Shown in pieces: positions 37,441-45,992 of a DNA stretch of 64,000 nt. The stretch is from CAWGYT01 sp963826795 (GTDB taxonomy: Bacteria > Planctomycetota > Planctomycetia > Pirellulales > Pirellulaceae). Below the pieces are notes generated by a model. The model made no database searches and was not told where the DNA came from. It saw only the letters and a program-made list of their open reading frames with translations. Every line of letters begins with the position of its first letter. Within the stretch, counting starts at the first letter, position 1. Location of the stretch: positions 434,001-498,000 of the forward strand of contig CAWGYT010000018.1 of assembly GCA_963826795.1 (NCBI GenBank), in the 5' to 3' direction. Both the position numbers and the translations under genes were made by a program.

Positions 37441-39687
37441 TTAGTCTCGGTTCGAATCGACATAGCGCGAATCGACATAGCGCGAATCGACATCGGCGCC
37501 GTAACGTCGCGCGTATTGTCGTGTGGGGACTCCGCTGAGCACCGTTCCGACCGGCTTGGCTCCCACGGAAAGCAATCGATTGAATGTCATCCGGACATGA
37601 CTCTCGCGGCTGACATCCCGCATCGCGCAAATCAAGGTTCCGTCGGCCGCGCGAGCCATCACCATCGATTCGCTGGCCGCCAGAATGGGAGGCGTGTCGA
37701 TCACGATGTAGCGATACCGGCGGCGTGCCCAATCCAGCACCGCCACAAAACGCTCCGCACCCAGCAGTTTGTGCGGGCTGTTGGTCAATTTACCGGCCGG
37801 CAGAATGTGCACGTGCTCGGACCAACTTCGGTTGATGCACTCCGAGATCTTCTGTCCCCCGCCCAACACTTCGGCCAGCCCCGGCTGCAGGTCGATCTGA
37901 AAAATGCGGTGCAAGTCGGGTGAGCGCATGTCGCCATCGATCAGCAAGGTCGGCTGCCCCGAAGCGCGGGCCAGACTAACGGCCAACTGGGACGCCACGC
38001 TGCTCTTGCCTTCGCCCGAGACGGCGCTTGAAACGGCCAGGACTTGAATTTCTTCGCGGTCATGTGCCAGCACGAGTCCCGTCCGCAAGCTGTCGACACT
38101 TTCTTCGAATACGCCCAGCTCATAATTCAGGCTTCGAGGTGCATCCAGACGACGAGCCTGTCGCAGTGGCAGGCGAGCAATCTCGCCCATCACGGGCAGC
38201 GCCGCCTCGAGCTGCAACTGCTCGACGCTGGTCACTCGCCGGACCGATTTTTCAAACAGCAGGCACAGTCCGAAGGGCAATGTGAGACTGGCGCCGAAGG
38301 CGAGCAGCAGGGGTTTCCAGGGAAGCGACTCAACCGGCAGCTCCGACACTCGCGCATCTTGAATCGGTTCGACTCGGCGCGGAGCATACATCTCGGTCGC
38401 CAGCTGGGCAGCTCGGTTTGAGATGCGGTCGAAGACCTCCTGACGCCGATCCAATTCGCGCTGCTTCAAACGCAGATCCAGCGTCTGACCTCCGGAAAGA
38501 CTGAGATCCTGAACCAGCTCGTCGTAATTTCCGCGCATGCTTTGGACGACCAGCTGCTGCGTCGACAGCTGCGTTCTCAACGCCTCCAGCTGCTGCTGTC
38601 GATCCAGTTGAGCGAGCGCTTCCATCTCGCTCCGAATCCGGGGACGACTCGCCTCACGCAGGCTTTGCAGGGTCGCCTCCAGCTGCTGAACCTCTTGGGC
38701 CGTTCGTTTGTACCGTGGATCTTCGCCCGCCTGGACCGATGCCGCCGCGATTTGGTCCAACAGAGCCCGCTTTTGATTCAGCGACGCGATCGTCTCTTGA
38801 ATTTCTTGACGTGCGTCCACCTGGCGGTCGATTAACACGTCGGGGACCAACGAGGGATCCTCCAACGTGGCGGATAGTGCCGACACTTGCGCTTCCAGGA
38901 TCTTGTGGTCAATCTGCGCCTGCGCGAGGTTTTCCTGCACATTCTTCAGCGGATTGTCGCTGATCACGATGTCATTCGCCTGCATCGTGCTGCTGACCAG
39001 CGTGGGATCCTTGGCGACCAGCTGCGCCTGCAGCTGGCGTATCTCGGCCTGGAGCAGTTTGATTCCCTCGGCACGGCGCGATCGTTCGTTTTCTAGCAGC
39101 AGAATGATGGATTGGATCTGGGCGTCACTCTTTTCATCCCGAATCGCAAAATACGCGTTGATGACCGCATCCACCAGCCGCGCGCCCCCCCGCGGATCGG
39201 ACGCCTCGAAGGAAATCTCCAGCAGCTCCGAGTCTCCCTTGGGTGTCACCTCGAGTCCTTTCCGGGCCAGCCAATCGACCGGATCTCGACGCCGCTTCAA
39301 TTCGGACAACTGCGAAATTTCGGGCTGGCTGAGCGCCCGACTCAAGATCAATGGACTGCGCAGCAATTCGATCTGAGTGTGGACGTATTTCCGATTGCTT
39401 TCGCGATCTTCCGATCCGTCTTCGGGAAAGGCAACGTACGGCTGCTGACCTTTGACCTGCAACCACGCCGTCGCTCGGTAACGCGGCTGAAAAAAGAACA
39501 AGACCAAGCCAATCGAAACCGCGGTCAGCAGCAGCGAAACCGGCACGAGCACCCGCCACCACCGCGCGAACACGGCGGCCAGAAAACGAAGGGAAATCTC
39601 GTGTTCGACGCTCACCGGCGCCGGCGGACGGCGTGTTTGCGGAGACAACGGCCGCACCGTACGGGGAGACTCAGGATTCTCTGCCAT
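37441..39687 (-). CDS. Wzc-like polysaccharide biosynthesis tyrosine autokinase
   Basis: About 748 residues from ATG 39687; GTG 39702 is an alternative five codons upstream. N-terminal Wzz domain with a membrane segment (VPVSLLLTAVSIGLVLFFF) and the second near residue 470 (LLLAFGASLTLPFGLCLLF); a long coiled coil lies between (about 190-430). The BY-kinase domain has Walker A SGEGKSS (Lys at about 561), Walker A' LLIDGDMRSPD and Walker B YIVIDTPP. The C-terminus has a tyrosine cluster, YARRY followed by two VDSRY units and VDSNRD, encoded by exact 15-bp DNA repeats (37453-37497). Autophosphorylation of this tail controls polymer length and export in known systems. Confidence 0.93.
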   Translation of the reverse strand: MAENPESPRTVRPLSPQTRRPPAPVSVEHEISLRFLAAVFARWWRVLVPVSLLLTAVSIGLVLFFFQPRYRATAWLQVKGQQPYVAFPEDGSEDRESNRKYVHTQIELLRSPLILSRALSQPEISQLSELKRRRDPVDWLARKGLEVTPKGDSELLEISFEASDPRGGARLVDAVINAYFAIRDEKSDAQIQSIILLLENERSRRAEGIKLLQAEIRQLQAQLVAKDPTLVSSTMQANDIVISDNPLKNVQENLAQAQIDHKILEAQVSALSATLEDPSLVPDVLIDRQVDARQEIQETIASLNQKRALLDQIAAASVQAGEDPRYKRTAQEVQQLEATLQSLREASRPRIRSEMEALAQLDRQQQLEALRTQLSTQQLVVQSMRGNYDELVQDLSLSGGQTLDLRLKQRELDRRQEVFDRISNRAAQLATEMYAPRRVEPIQDARVSELPVESLPWKPLLLAFGASLTLPFGLCLLFEKSVRRVTSVEQLQLEAALPVMGEIARLPLRQARRLDAPRSLNYELGVFEESVDSLRTGLVLAHDREEIQVLAVSSAVSGEGKSSVASQLAVSLARASGQPTLLIDGDMRSPDLHRIFQIDLQPGLAEVLGGGQKISECINRSWSEHVHILPAGKLTNSPHKLLGAERFVAVLDWARRRYRYIVIDTPPILAASESMVMARAADGTLICAMRDVSRESHVRMTFNRLLSVGAKPVGTVLSGVPTRQYARRYGADVDSRYVDSRYVDSNRD
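37453..37497 (-). repeat. 15-bp tandem repeat encoding the autokinase tyrosine tail
   Basis: Two exact copies of CGAATCGACATAGCG and a third differing in its last bases. On the coding strand each adds V-D-S-R-Y. Because the unit is 15 bp, gain or loss keeps the frame and changes the number of C-terminal tyrosines. Confidence 0.8.
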
Positions 39688-39845
39688 GGCTTCTGGTTTC
39701 ACTTTGCGAATCGATGCAAGCGTTTCAATGTGCGTTCACCAAGGCGTGACCAGCTCGTTTTCCCCCGACTCGCACGACGAAAGTCGTCACCGCGAGCACG
39801 CGGTCCGAGGCAAGGCGACGCGGCCCCATGCCCAGCCCGGCGAGC

Positions 39846-40757
39846 CTACGCTCGTCCACGGCCTACCAGTTCATCCATACCGACAACTTCGACCGTCCGA
39901 AACAGTCGCGAGAGATAGAACAACACCAGAGCAAACATCAGCGCGGCCAAGGGCATCATGAACAGGCCCGCCATGTCATGACTCCAGTCCTGGACCGATT
40001 GCTCGTCGCCGACCGCCCGATACATCAACCCCGTCGCGACAATGCGGAGCGAATTGGCCAACAGTGCGATCGGAACGACGCTTGCCAGTAACAACGTTTG
40101 CTCCCACATTTCGCGACGTGTCGCGATCAGGAACGCAAATGCCATCGCAAAGGCCCCGACAAACATCCTCAGTCCCGAACACGCCTGTTCCACGAACAAC
40201 TGATGCGGTCCCAGCAGAATCGTCGTTCCCTCGGCAAAAGCAGGCTGCCCGAGACACTGCAGCAAGAAACAACTCAAGGCCGTCGCCACGCGCTGCAGGG
40301 GGACGCTCAACAACGATTCCACGCGAAAGGGCAAGGGAACCATGAACAGAAGGAAGGCGATCGAAGGCATCGCCCAGCCGAGATATCGCCGACCGCCCAC
40401 CATCAGGACCGCCGACGCGACCCAGAGAACGAGGGAATAACCGTCAAACGAATCCAACGAATACCGCAGTCCCAGCAGTCGCAACAGCACACTGCCGGCC
40501 ATCAGACACAGCCCCCCGCCGATCGCCGGCGTCCACGTGGCCGGACGCAAATCGCGGCGCAACCAAAGAAAACCAAGTGCCAATGGGACCACCAAGAATC
40601 CATGCGAATAATCCGCCTGGGTCGTCCACAACTTGACGAGTTCCAAAATCGTCGTCCAGTAGGACCACAGGAACGTCACACCCAGCAACCCGGTCGCGAC
40701 GATCCTCCACCCACGCCGCTCCGCGTCTGCTCGTAAAAGAGAGACAAAGTAGTTCAT
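39846..40757 (-). CDS. Exosortase (membrane transpeptidase family)
   Basis: 303 residues from ATG 40757; the frame stays open upstream through the tandem repeats, but that stretch has no membrane character. Eight or so hydrophobic segments. The catalytic triad of exosortases is visible: Cys193 in VEQACSGLRMF, Arg238 in LLANSLRIV and His260 in DWSHDMAG. The early motif QADYSHGFLVVPLAL is also typical. The enzyme cleaves a C-terminal sorting signal and is thought to join the protein to an extracellular glycan. Its EpsI-like partner is four genes downstream. No protein with a recognisable cognate sorting signal is encoded in this window. First gene of the minus-strand exopolysaccharide series. 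Confidence 0.93.
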   Translation of the reverse strand: MNYFVSLLRADAERRGWRIVATGLLGVTFLWSYWTTILELVKLWTTQADYSHGFLVVPLALGFLWLRRDLRPATWTPAIGGGLCLMAGSVLLRLLGLRYSLDSFDGYSLVLWVASAVLMVGGRRYLGWAMPSIAFLLFMVPLPFRVESLLSVPLQRVATALSCFLLQCLGQPAFAEGTTILLGPHQLFVEQACSGLRMFVGAFAMAFAFLIATRREMWEQTLLLASVVPIALLANSLRIVATGLMYRAVGDEQSVQDWSHDMAGLFMMPLAALMFALVLFYLSRLFRTVEVVGMDELVGRGRA

Positions 40758-40890
40758 CAGGGAGATCTCATCGAGTACGTTGAATCGGCTCGCGTCGCAT
40801 GGTTTCGGCATTGCCGCATGACCCACTCCACGGTCCCAGCCCAAGCGTCTATTATCAAACGATCCGACCCGCTCGGGCAACGGCCCGTCC

Positions 40891-40986
40891 GGACGGACTC
40901 CGTCCCCGTCGGATTCCGTCCCCGTCGGATTCCAGGCCCGTCGGATTCCAGGCCCGTCGGATTCCAGGCCCGTCGGATTCCAGGCC
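40891..40986 (-). repeat. 16-bp tandem array in the exosortase-operon leader
   Basis: Four exact copies of CGTCGGATTCCAGGCC (40923-40986) preceded by one variant (40907-40922) and a more degenerate unit (40891-40906). If transcription starts near 41358, the array lies in the untranslated leader, about 130 bases before the exosortase ATG. Confidence 0.85.
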
Positions 40987-41364
40987 CGTGACCGATTGCG
41001 AGCGGACCGAGCATACCGCGAGCGCCCTCGCGGCGGTGCTCCCGAGTCCAATCCGAGTCCGGTCCGCCGTGCGAGCGTCGCTCACCCGGCAGCTGGATGG
41101 TTGTGCCTCCGAATCAGACTCAACTCAAGACCTACCAAGCGGTTGCCTTGGCGGTCGTCGACCGTGCGGAAAATGAAAGACTTCGATTCCCGTCGCGTCG
41201 TTCTGGTAGGCCGACGAGCGTCCACCTTCGCCCGAACTCAAGGACCCGATCGTTCGGTCGGAAAGACCTCGCCTGCGCAAATAGATAGACGTAAATGAAA
41301 TCGATTTGTAAAACGCAACCGGGAAGGTAGCGTTAGACCCTAAATCTTGGCTGACCCAAGCTTC

Positions 41365-41392
41365 AGTCTAGTTACGTCCTCAATCGTGTCAA
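41365..41392 (-). promoter_or_regulatory. Candidate sigma-70-type promoter for the exopolysaccharide operon
   Basis: On the minus strand TTGACA (41392-41387) is followed after 16 bp by TAGACT (41370-41365). It points toward the exosortase gene and implies a leader of roughly 600 nt. It is the best -35/-10 match seen in the region, but planctomycete promoter consensus is poorly known. Confidence 0.4.
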
Positions 41393-41528
41393 GAAACGAC
41401 AGCCTCATCTTGGGCGCGTCGACTTCGCATCCGCGTGATATACGACCCGAATGCGGCGATGGGAGGGCGGCAGCCGCTTCCCTCGGCGGATGATCGCGCG
41501 AGACGCCCACGACACGGAGTCACGGGCG

Positions 41529-41571
41529 CGAACCCAGGCAGCGACCCAGGCAGCGACCCAGGCAGCAGCAG
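41529..41571 (+). repeat. 12-bp tandem repeat
   Basis: Two exact GCGACCCAGGCA units (41541-41564), a near-copy before them and GCAGCAGC after. Located upstream of the NusG-like gene's candidate -10 box. Confidence 0.75.
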
Positions 41572-41655
41572 CCATCAGAGACAGCGGACTCTTTGGAACG
41601 ACCCAATCACCAACGCGCGCTTTCGGCCGGACTCCGAGCGGATCTCGCAGGTTTC

Positions 41656-41680
41656 TTGACTTAAAGGCCCGATGTATAAT
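41656..41680 (+). promoter_or_regulatory. Candidate promoter elements upstream of the NusG-like gene
   Basis: TTGACT (41656-41661) and a perfect TATAAT (41675-41680), separated by only 13 bp, which is too short for a standard pair. The -10 box alone may be used, with a weaker or activator-dependent -35. The predicted leader would contain an imperfect hairpin, AGGGGTCA paired with the TCCCCT region (41716-41740), close to the start codon. Confidence 0.35.
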
Positions 41681-41756
41681 ACTCCAATCGGTCCTTGCCT
41701 CCCTCCAGAACCTAAGGGGTCAAGGAACCTGACCTCCCCTGCAGGAACCCGACTTG

Positions 41757-42314
41757 ATGCCAATACTCGCTGCTGAACCGTCCGTTTACCCGCAAAACTT
41801 ACTCAGCGAACTGGCCTCACAAGATCCGCTCCGCCGCTGGTGGGCCGTCTATACCAAGGCCCGTCAGGAGAAGGCGTTCGCGCGGCAGTTAATCCACCTG
41901 GACGTGCCCTTTTACCTGCCTTTGGTGCCGAAAGACAACCTGATCCGGGGACGCCGCGTCCAGTCGCATATCCCCTTATTCGGCGGCTATGTCTTTCTCT
42001 TTGGCAGCGATGAAGAACGCGTCAAGGGGCTGACGACCAACCGCGTCTCGACCGTCCTGGCGGTTGAAGAGCAAGCGCAGCTGACGCACGACCTGCAACA
42101 GGTTGCCGCGTTGATCGACGCCCGCGCGCCGCTGACGATCGAACAACGCCTGGCGACGGGCGACCCCGTCCGCATCAAGACGGGTCCGATGATGGGACTG
42201 GAAGGCACGGTCATCACGCGGCGTGGCCAAACGCGGCTGCTAATCAGCGTGAAAATGCTCCAGCAGGGCGTCTCGGTCGAGATCGACGATTTCCAGCTCG
42301 AACCGCTCCGCTGA
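41757..42314 (+). CDS. NusG/RfaH-like transcription antitermination factor paralogue
   Basis: 185 residues from ATG 41757. The NGN domain begins RWWAVYTKARQEKAFARQL, with LIRGRRVQSHIPLFGGYVFLF; the C-terminal KOW motif is GDPVRIKTGPMMGLEGTVI. The divergent sequence and the location in a polysaccharide locus, away from ribosomal protein genes, mark it as a specialised paralogue (RfaH, LoaP, UpxY type) and not housekeeping NusG. Such proteins bind RNA polymerase and stop premature termination in long operons. It is divergent from the 17-kb minus-strand series, its most likely target. An exact repeat of CGAACCGCTCCGCTGAG covers its stop codon (42299-42333). Confidence 0.88.
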   Translation: MPILAAEPSVYPQNLLSELASQDPLRRWWAVYTKARQEKAFARQLIHLDVPFYLPLVPKDNLIRGRRVQSHIPLFGGYVFLFGSDEERVKGLTTNRVSTVLAVEEQAQLTHDLQQVAALIDARAPLTIEQRLATGDPVRIKTGPMMGLEGTVITRRGQTRLLISVKMLQQGVSVEIDDFQLEPLR

Positions 42315-42396
42315 GCGAACCGCTCCGCTGAGCGACGGCGCGGCCCAAGGTGCCACGCCGCGGCGACTCGTTTGAAGCACGCGGCGTTTCAATCGT

Positions 42397-43564
42397 TTAA
42401 CGCCGAAAGCGGAGGACGGATTTCCCCGAGTCGCGGGCCGTATCGTCCGAGTCATCTTTGCCGCGTTCGGCGAGGAAGCGAACCGAGGCGCCCGGATCCG
42501 TGGATTCCATACGTTCGGCCGTCTCGATCGTTGGCGAAGGGGGCATGACCGGCGTGATCTTGAAACTGGGCAGCGGCCGGGAAGACGCCGTTCGGTCGCG
42601 TCGGCTGGAATGCGTGCGTGCCAGGCCCGGCGCCTCGCCGGCTGCCTCCGACACAACCTCCCGCTCCGCCTGCCGCGCCGGGATCGCGGGGTCGGCCTCT
42701 CGACGCGGCAGATCACGGACCTCGGCCGGTGGCACGTCGGTGGGTGCAACCAGGGGTTCGATCACGGCCATTCGCAGCGGGTGCGATGCACTGCGCGATG
42801 CACTGCGCGATGCACTGCGCGGTGCGCTGCGCGATGCGCCTGCGCGGTGCACTGCGCGGCGCACTGCGCGGCGCGGAGCCGGCGGCCTGCACCTCCTGAT
42901 CGACGAGATCCAGCGGACGGGTATTCGAGACAAGCTCGATTTGCTCGGATGCCAGCGGGGCGTGCGGTCGGACTCCGGCGAGTTCAGTTTCGTTCGCATC
43001 GCCGGGCAACTCGTCGACGAACAGTTGAAACTCGTGCAGCTCGAGCGGCACTTGTGCGACTGCCAACAGGTCGGCCGGTTCCACGGGTTCCCTGGCGTCT
43101 CCGTTTGGCAACGGATCAAAATCTTTGAAAGGATCGTCTTCGGCCTTCGGCTGCGAGGGCGGGGAAGCTTCTCCTTCGGCGGGAACAGTTGGATTACCGG
43201 CCGACTCCGGCTTGGCCAACTCTTCCTCTGACAATTTGCCGTGCTCATCGAGCCGTACGTCCGAAATCACCTCACCCTGGACCGGGCAGCCCATACATTC
43301 CTCGGGCCATCGATGCCAGCATGTCGGCTCAAAACCGAAACAGGCGGGCTCGACAAAGCACGAGGCGTGATGCTCCTTGGGAATAATCCGGCCCGTGCGC
43401 CGACTGTGGTAATACGACATCCGATGCTCATGCAACGCCTCGGTCAGGCAGTTGTAGTGCATTGCATGGTAGACCTGGGCACATCCGCCTGAAAGCAACG
43501 TGGTCGTCGCAACGACCGCCAGGGCGGTCCAGCGAAGGTTCGGCCGAGTGTGTTTCGCGTGCAT
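42397..43564 (-). CDS. Planctomycete-type Cys-rich lipoprotein with SAPR repeats (frameshifted)
   Basis: About 388 residues from ATG 43564. A hydrophobic signal ends TTTLLSGGCAQV, a weak lipobox, so a lipid anchor is likely. Next is a Cys/Trp-rich segment (SCFVEPACFGFEPTCWHRW, EECMGCPV), a pattern I associate with uncharacterised planctomycete lipoproteins. An acidic linker leads into seven tetrapeptide units of S-A-P/S-R. The frame breaks at 42839-42840: the unit at 42831-42843 has 13 bases instead of 12. Correcting it joins a C-terminal region with HPLRMAVIEPLVAPTD and SFKITPVMPPSPTIETAE. Function unknown; its place next to Wza suggests envelope or export work. Confidence 0.65.
42783..42867 (-). 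repeat. 12-bp coding tandem repeat with one 13-bp unit
   Basis: Seven units of GCGATGCACTGC and variants. The fifth (42831-42843) carries an additional C, which is exactly where the lipoprotein's reading frame is lost. This is either a slippage mutation switching the gene off or a read error in the repeat. Confidence 0.8.
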
Positions 43565-43684
43565 GATTTCCGTACCGCTATTAGGGTAGAAGGGCGATCC
43601 GCGGCATTGCCGCCGGCAAGTCTGGCGGGTGGTCAACACGTCCGGGTGCTGTCCCAGCCGGCCAGTGAATCAGGCGAGTTCAGC

Positions 43685-44761
43685 TTAGATACCGTTGTTG
43701 CGCGGGTTGCCACCCCCGCGAAGAACCGGACCGGACAGACGTGTCGCGGTCCCCGTTCCGAGCAGTGTGAAACCCATAATCCGTTCCAAAGGAGCAGTGA
43801 TCTTTGCCACCTGCGTGTCGAAGGCGACCCACCGGTCCTCCGCGATAAAGACACGGTCGCCGGGCAGGATCTGATAATTCGTGTGGGGCTCGGCCCGTTC
43901 CGTCACACCAAACCAATCGACGGGCATGATCTGAGGCCGACTGGCATCTCGCGTGGGTCGGGCGACCCAGATCTTCTTGGAAGACACCTGCTCCAGGCCT
44001 TGAATGTTCGCAATCGCGTCCAGGACCGTTTCGTTTCCGGTCACGGGAAATCGGTAGACTCCGTCTCCGAGCCCTGCGCCCTGAAGCACCAGGTAGTAGA
44101 CCTTGCTGTTGAAGGACTGCACGTTGAGCGAGATCTCGGGGTTTTCCAGGTGCGCCTCCAGATGCGTTTCGATCGCGGCGCGAGCTTCGGCAACGGTCTT
44201 CCCAACAACCGATACGTTGCCGTAGGTTCCCAGCGTGATGGTCCCGTCGGGCTGAACGAGGAATTCACCCAGGATCTGCTGTGAGGCCGCCATTTGCGAC
44301 ATTGCCACGGAAACGCGCGGATCGTTCAGGTACTTCTTCAGGTGCTCCAGGATCGCCTGCTCGGCCTGCTCAACCGACATCCCCACGACACGAACCGCTC
44401 CATAGTCCACACCCAGGTTCACGATCCCGCCGGGTTCGATCGGGTAATTCCCCATGATCTGCGCTTCGGGCAGCGCTCCGCTCACCTGGATGGACAAAAC
44501 ATCCAGCGTCCGCAACGAATAGGGGGCTTTCGGGACGATATGAACGCCTTCGATCAGCAACACATCCGGCGGTTCGATCACGTAGTCGGGCAAGACCACC
44601 TTGGACAACTCACGCGGCATGGAATCGTAAACCGGAGGCAGACGATCGATGCCGAGCGTCCGGTCCTTCGGGTGAGTTGCCTGGCAGCCTGCCGCCACGA
44701 AGGCGAACAAGAGAAGCATCGAGCTCGATCGCCACTGAATTTGTCCGTGAGTTGCACTCAT
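43685..44761 (-). CDS. Wza-like polysaccharide export lipoprotein
   Basis: 358 residues from ATG 44761. The lipoprotein signal ends LLLFAFVAAGCQ (good lipobox). The Poly_export domain begins VLPDYVIEPPDVLLIE and contains LDVLSIQVSGALPE and YPIEPGGIVNLG. A second wall-like repeat has GEFLVQPDGTITLGTYG. SLBB domains follow, with VYRFPVTGNETVLDAI and YQILPGDRVFIAED near the end. It forms the outer-membrane/periplasmic export channel that works with Wzc. It is 120 bp upstream of the Cys-rich lipoprotein on the same strand but separated from the main series by the NusG-like gene. Confidence 0.92.
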   Translation of the reverse strand: MSATHGQIQWRSSSMLLLFAFVAAGCQATHPKDRTLGIDRLPPVYDSMPRELSKVVLPDYVIEPPDVLLIEGVHIVPKAPYSLRTLDVLSIQVSGALPEAQIMGNYPIEPGGIVNLGVDYGAVRVVGMSVEQAEQAILEHLKKYLNDPRVSVAMSQMAASQQILGEFLVQPDGTITLGTYGNVSVVGKTVAEARAAIETHLEAHLENPEISLNVQSFNSKVYYLVLQGAGLGDGVYRFPVTGNETVLDAIANIQGLEQVSSKKIWVARPTRDASRPQIMPVDWFGVTERAEPHTNYQILPGDRVFIAEDRWVAFDTQVAKITAPLERIMGFTLLGTGTATRLSGPVLRGGGNPRNNGI

Positions 44762-45548
44762 CGTTTCCAACCGTGGTATTGGTGTTTCAAGTAGGCGTGA
44801 TGCGACTCGGACCGCTCCAAGCGAACCGCGTCTTCGGCGCTCGCTCAGAACCTGGCGCATCCGAGCTGCCAAGTGCTTGTCATCTGTCGCAGCGCGCTCA
44901 GGAACCCCTTGCGCTCGCCGACACCCCGCGCTGCATCCCGCAGCACGATTCGGCAGATCTAAGCCGTTCGGTTCCTGGGCCGCTTGTCTCGGGGCCACCT
45001 TTTCATCGGGGCCACTGTTGTCGCCGCCACTGTTGTCGGGGCCCTGTTGTCGGGGACTGTTGTCGGGGCCGCGTGGCCCCTTCCTCACGTCCCTCAGGGG
45101 CCAGCTTACTTTCGCGATTGCGAAGGCCAGCTTCGCCCCGGGGGACTTTCCGTGTAAAAGGGATCGGACAGGGTCGTACAGATTCTGATTGATTCAACTG
45201 TAATTCCCGTCGTGTCGGTCACGCTGTCTTTACCCGTTGCGAAAACTGGGCAAAGCCGGCTCGGCCACACGATCCGCGAATCAATCGACGACAACTTCCC
45301 GTGCTTCCCGATCGGCAGACCTTGCCAGATAGCCGGCAGGAGCCGACCGGTTAGGCAAAGATCGCGGGAAGTCCGGGCCAACGCGGGACCGATAAGGCAA
45401 GGCAGTGAAAGGTTTCTGCCTTGCGGTCATGTTGAACTGGCCCGTCCGTCCACCTAGGATGCAGTTAAGCGAGGCAAGACAGCGAGACTTTGACGCAAAA
45501 GGGGTCAGGCCCTTTTTGAGACAAAGCCCAATACAAGGAGCCGTATCA
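44762..45548. other. Gene-free divergent region with tandem repeats
   Basis: 787 bp between the Wza-like gene and a small secreted protein gene. Holds imperfect 13-15-bp repeats of the CTGTTGTCGGGG type (45011-45072) and a short AAAAGGGGTCAGG fragment (45497-45509) of the 83-bp palindromic element, 40 bp before the next start. The reading frame extending the Wza-like gene upstream through the repeats is not accepted as coding. Confidence 0.6.
45011..45072 (-). repeat. Imperfect 15-bp tandem repeat upstream of the Wza-like gene
   Basis: Successive units GCCACTGTTGTCGCC, GCCACTGTTGTCGGG, then shortened GCCCTGTTGTCGGGG and ACTGTTGTCGGGG. About 250 bp upstream of the Wza-like ATG, probably in its promoter or leader region. 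Confidence 0.7.
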
Positions 45549-45962
45549 GTGCCGCGTCCCCTCATCTTTCTGTGCTGCGCCGTCGTTTGGATGTGGATCG
45601 GCGGCGAATCCCACGCGCAGCGTCGCATCCCGGGCTTCGTTAACCAACCGGCGATCAGTCCCTACATCAATCTTTTCCAAGGGAGCAACGCCGGGTTGAA
45701 TAGCTATTTCACGTTTGTTCGCCCGCGACTTGCGATGCAAGACTTCGTGCTGCGATCGGCCGAACGACAGGCTTTCGACGAGCGGATGATCCAGCGTGAA
45801 TCTCTGCAAATCCAAAGGGCGGTCGAGGAGACCCTGGGAGAGAGCGCATTGACGCTGCGTCCCACCAACCGGGGAGGGCTGCGGAGGCCGGCAGGAGCCT
45901 TCATGAACACGCGTCAGTTCTACCCCGAGAGCAGTTCGGCGCAGCTGCGAAGCTATCGCTGA
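45549..45962 (+). CDS. Small secreted protein of unknown function
   Basis: 137 residues from GTG 45549, chosen because AAGGAG lies 8 bases upstream and the frame then begins with a signal peptide (LIFLCCAVVWMWIGGESHAQ). The mature protein starts near RRIPGF and has a segment ISPYINLFQGSNAGLNSYF followed by a helical, charged region and a Ser/Arg-rich tail. The PYINLF...YFTFVRP pattern resembles small uncharacterised planctomycete exported proteins. It is divergent from Wza; whether it is a surface component of the same system is unknown. Confidence 0.6.
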   Translation: MPRPLIFLCCAVVWMWIGGESHAQRRIPGFVNQPAISPYINLFQGSNAGLNSYFTFVRPRLAMQDFVLRSAERQAFDERMIQRESLQIQRAVEETLGESALTLRPTNRGGLRRPAGAFMNTRQFYPESSSAQLRSYR

Positions 45963-45992
45963 GCCGACGGGATTCGTCGTCGCCGATTGGCT

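Larger units (their letters stand above)
40758..41756. other. 1-kb gene-free divergent regulatory region of the exopolysaccharide locus
   Basis: Lies between the exosortase gene (minus) and the NusG-like gene (plus). It contains a 16-bp tandem array (40891-40986), a minus-strand promoter-like pair (41365-41392), a 12-bp tandem repeat (41529-41571), a plus-strand TATAAT (41675-41680) and a hairpin (about 41716-41740) just before the NusG-like start. Open frames crossing the region follow the repeats and resemble no family. Confidence 0.7.

Noticed and set aside
40758..41051. Extended exosortase N-terminus through the 16-bp array.
   Set aside because: The encoded text only reflects the repeat (SDGPGIRRAWNP units); the family's N-terminus begins at ATG 40757.
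41319..41333. GGTAGCGT on the plus strand resembles the core of the ops element used by RfaH.
   Set aside because: An 8-base match is expected about twice by chance in 128 kb of double-strand search space, it is on the strand away from the operon, and no paused-polymerase hairpin context is visible.
42783..42867. Possible CRISPR-like array from regular 12-bp repeats.
   Set aside because: Units are contiguous without spacers and in frame in a lipoprotein gene.
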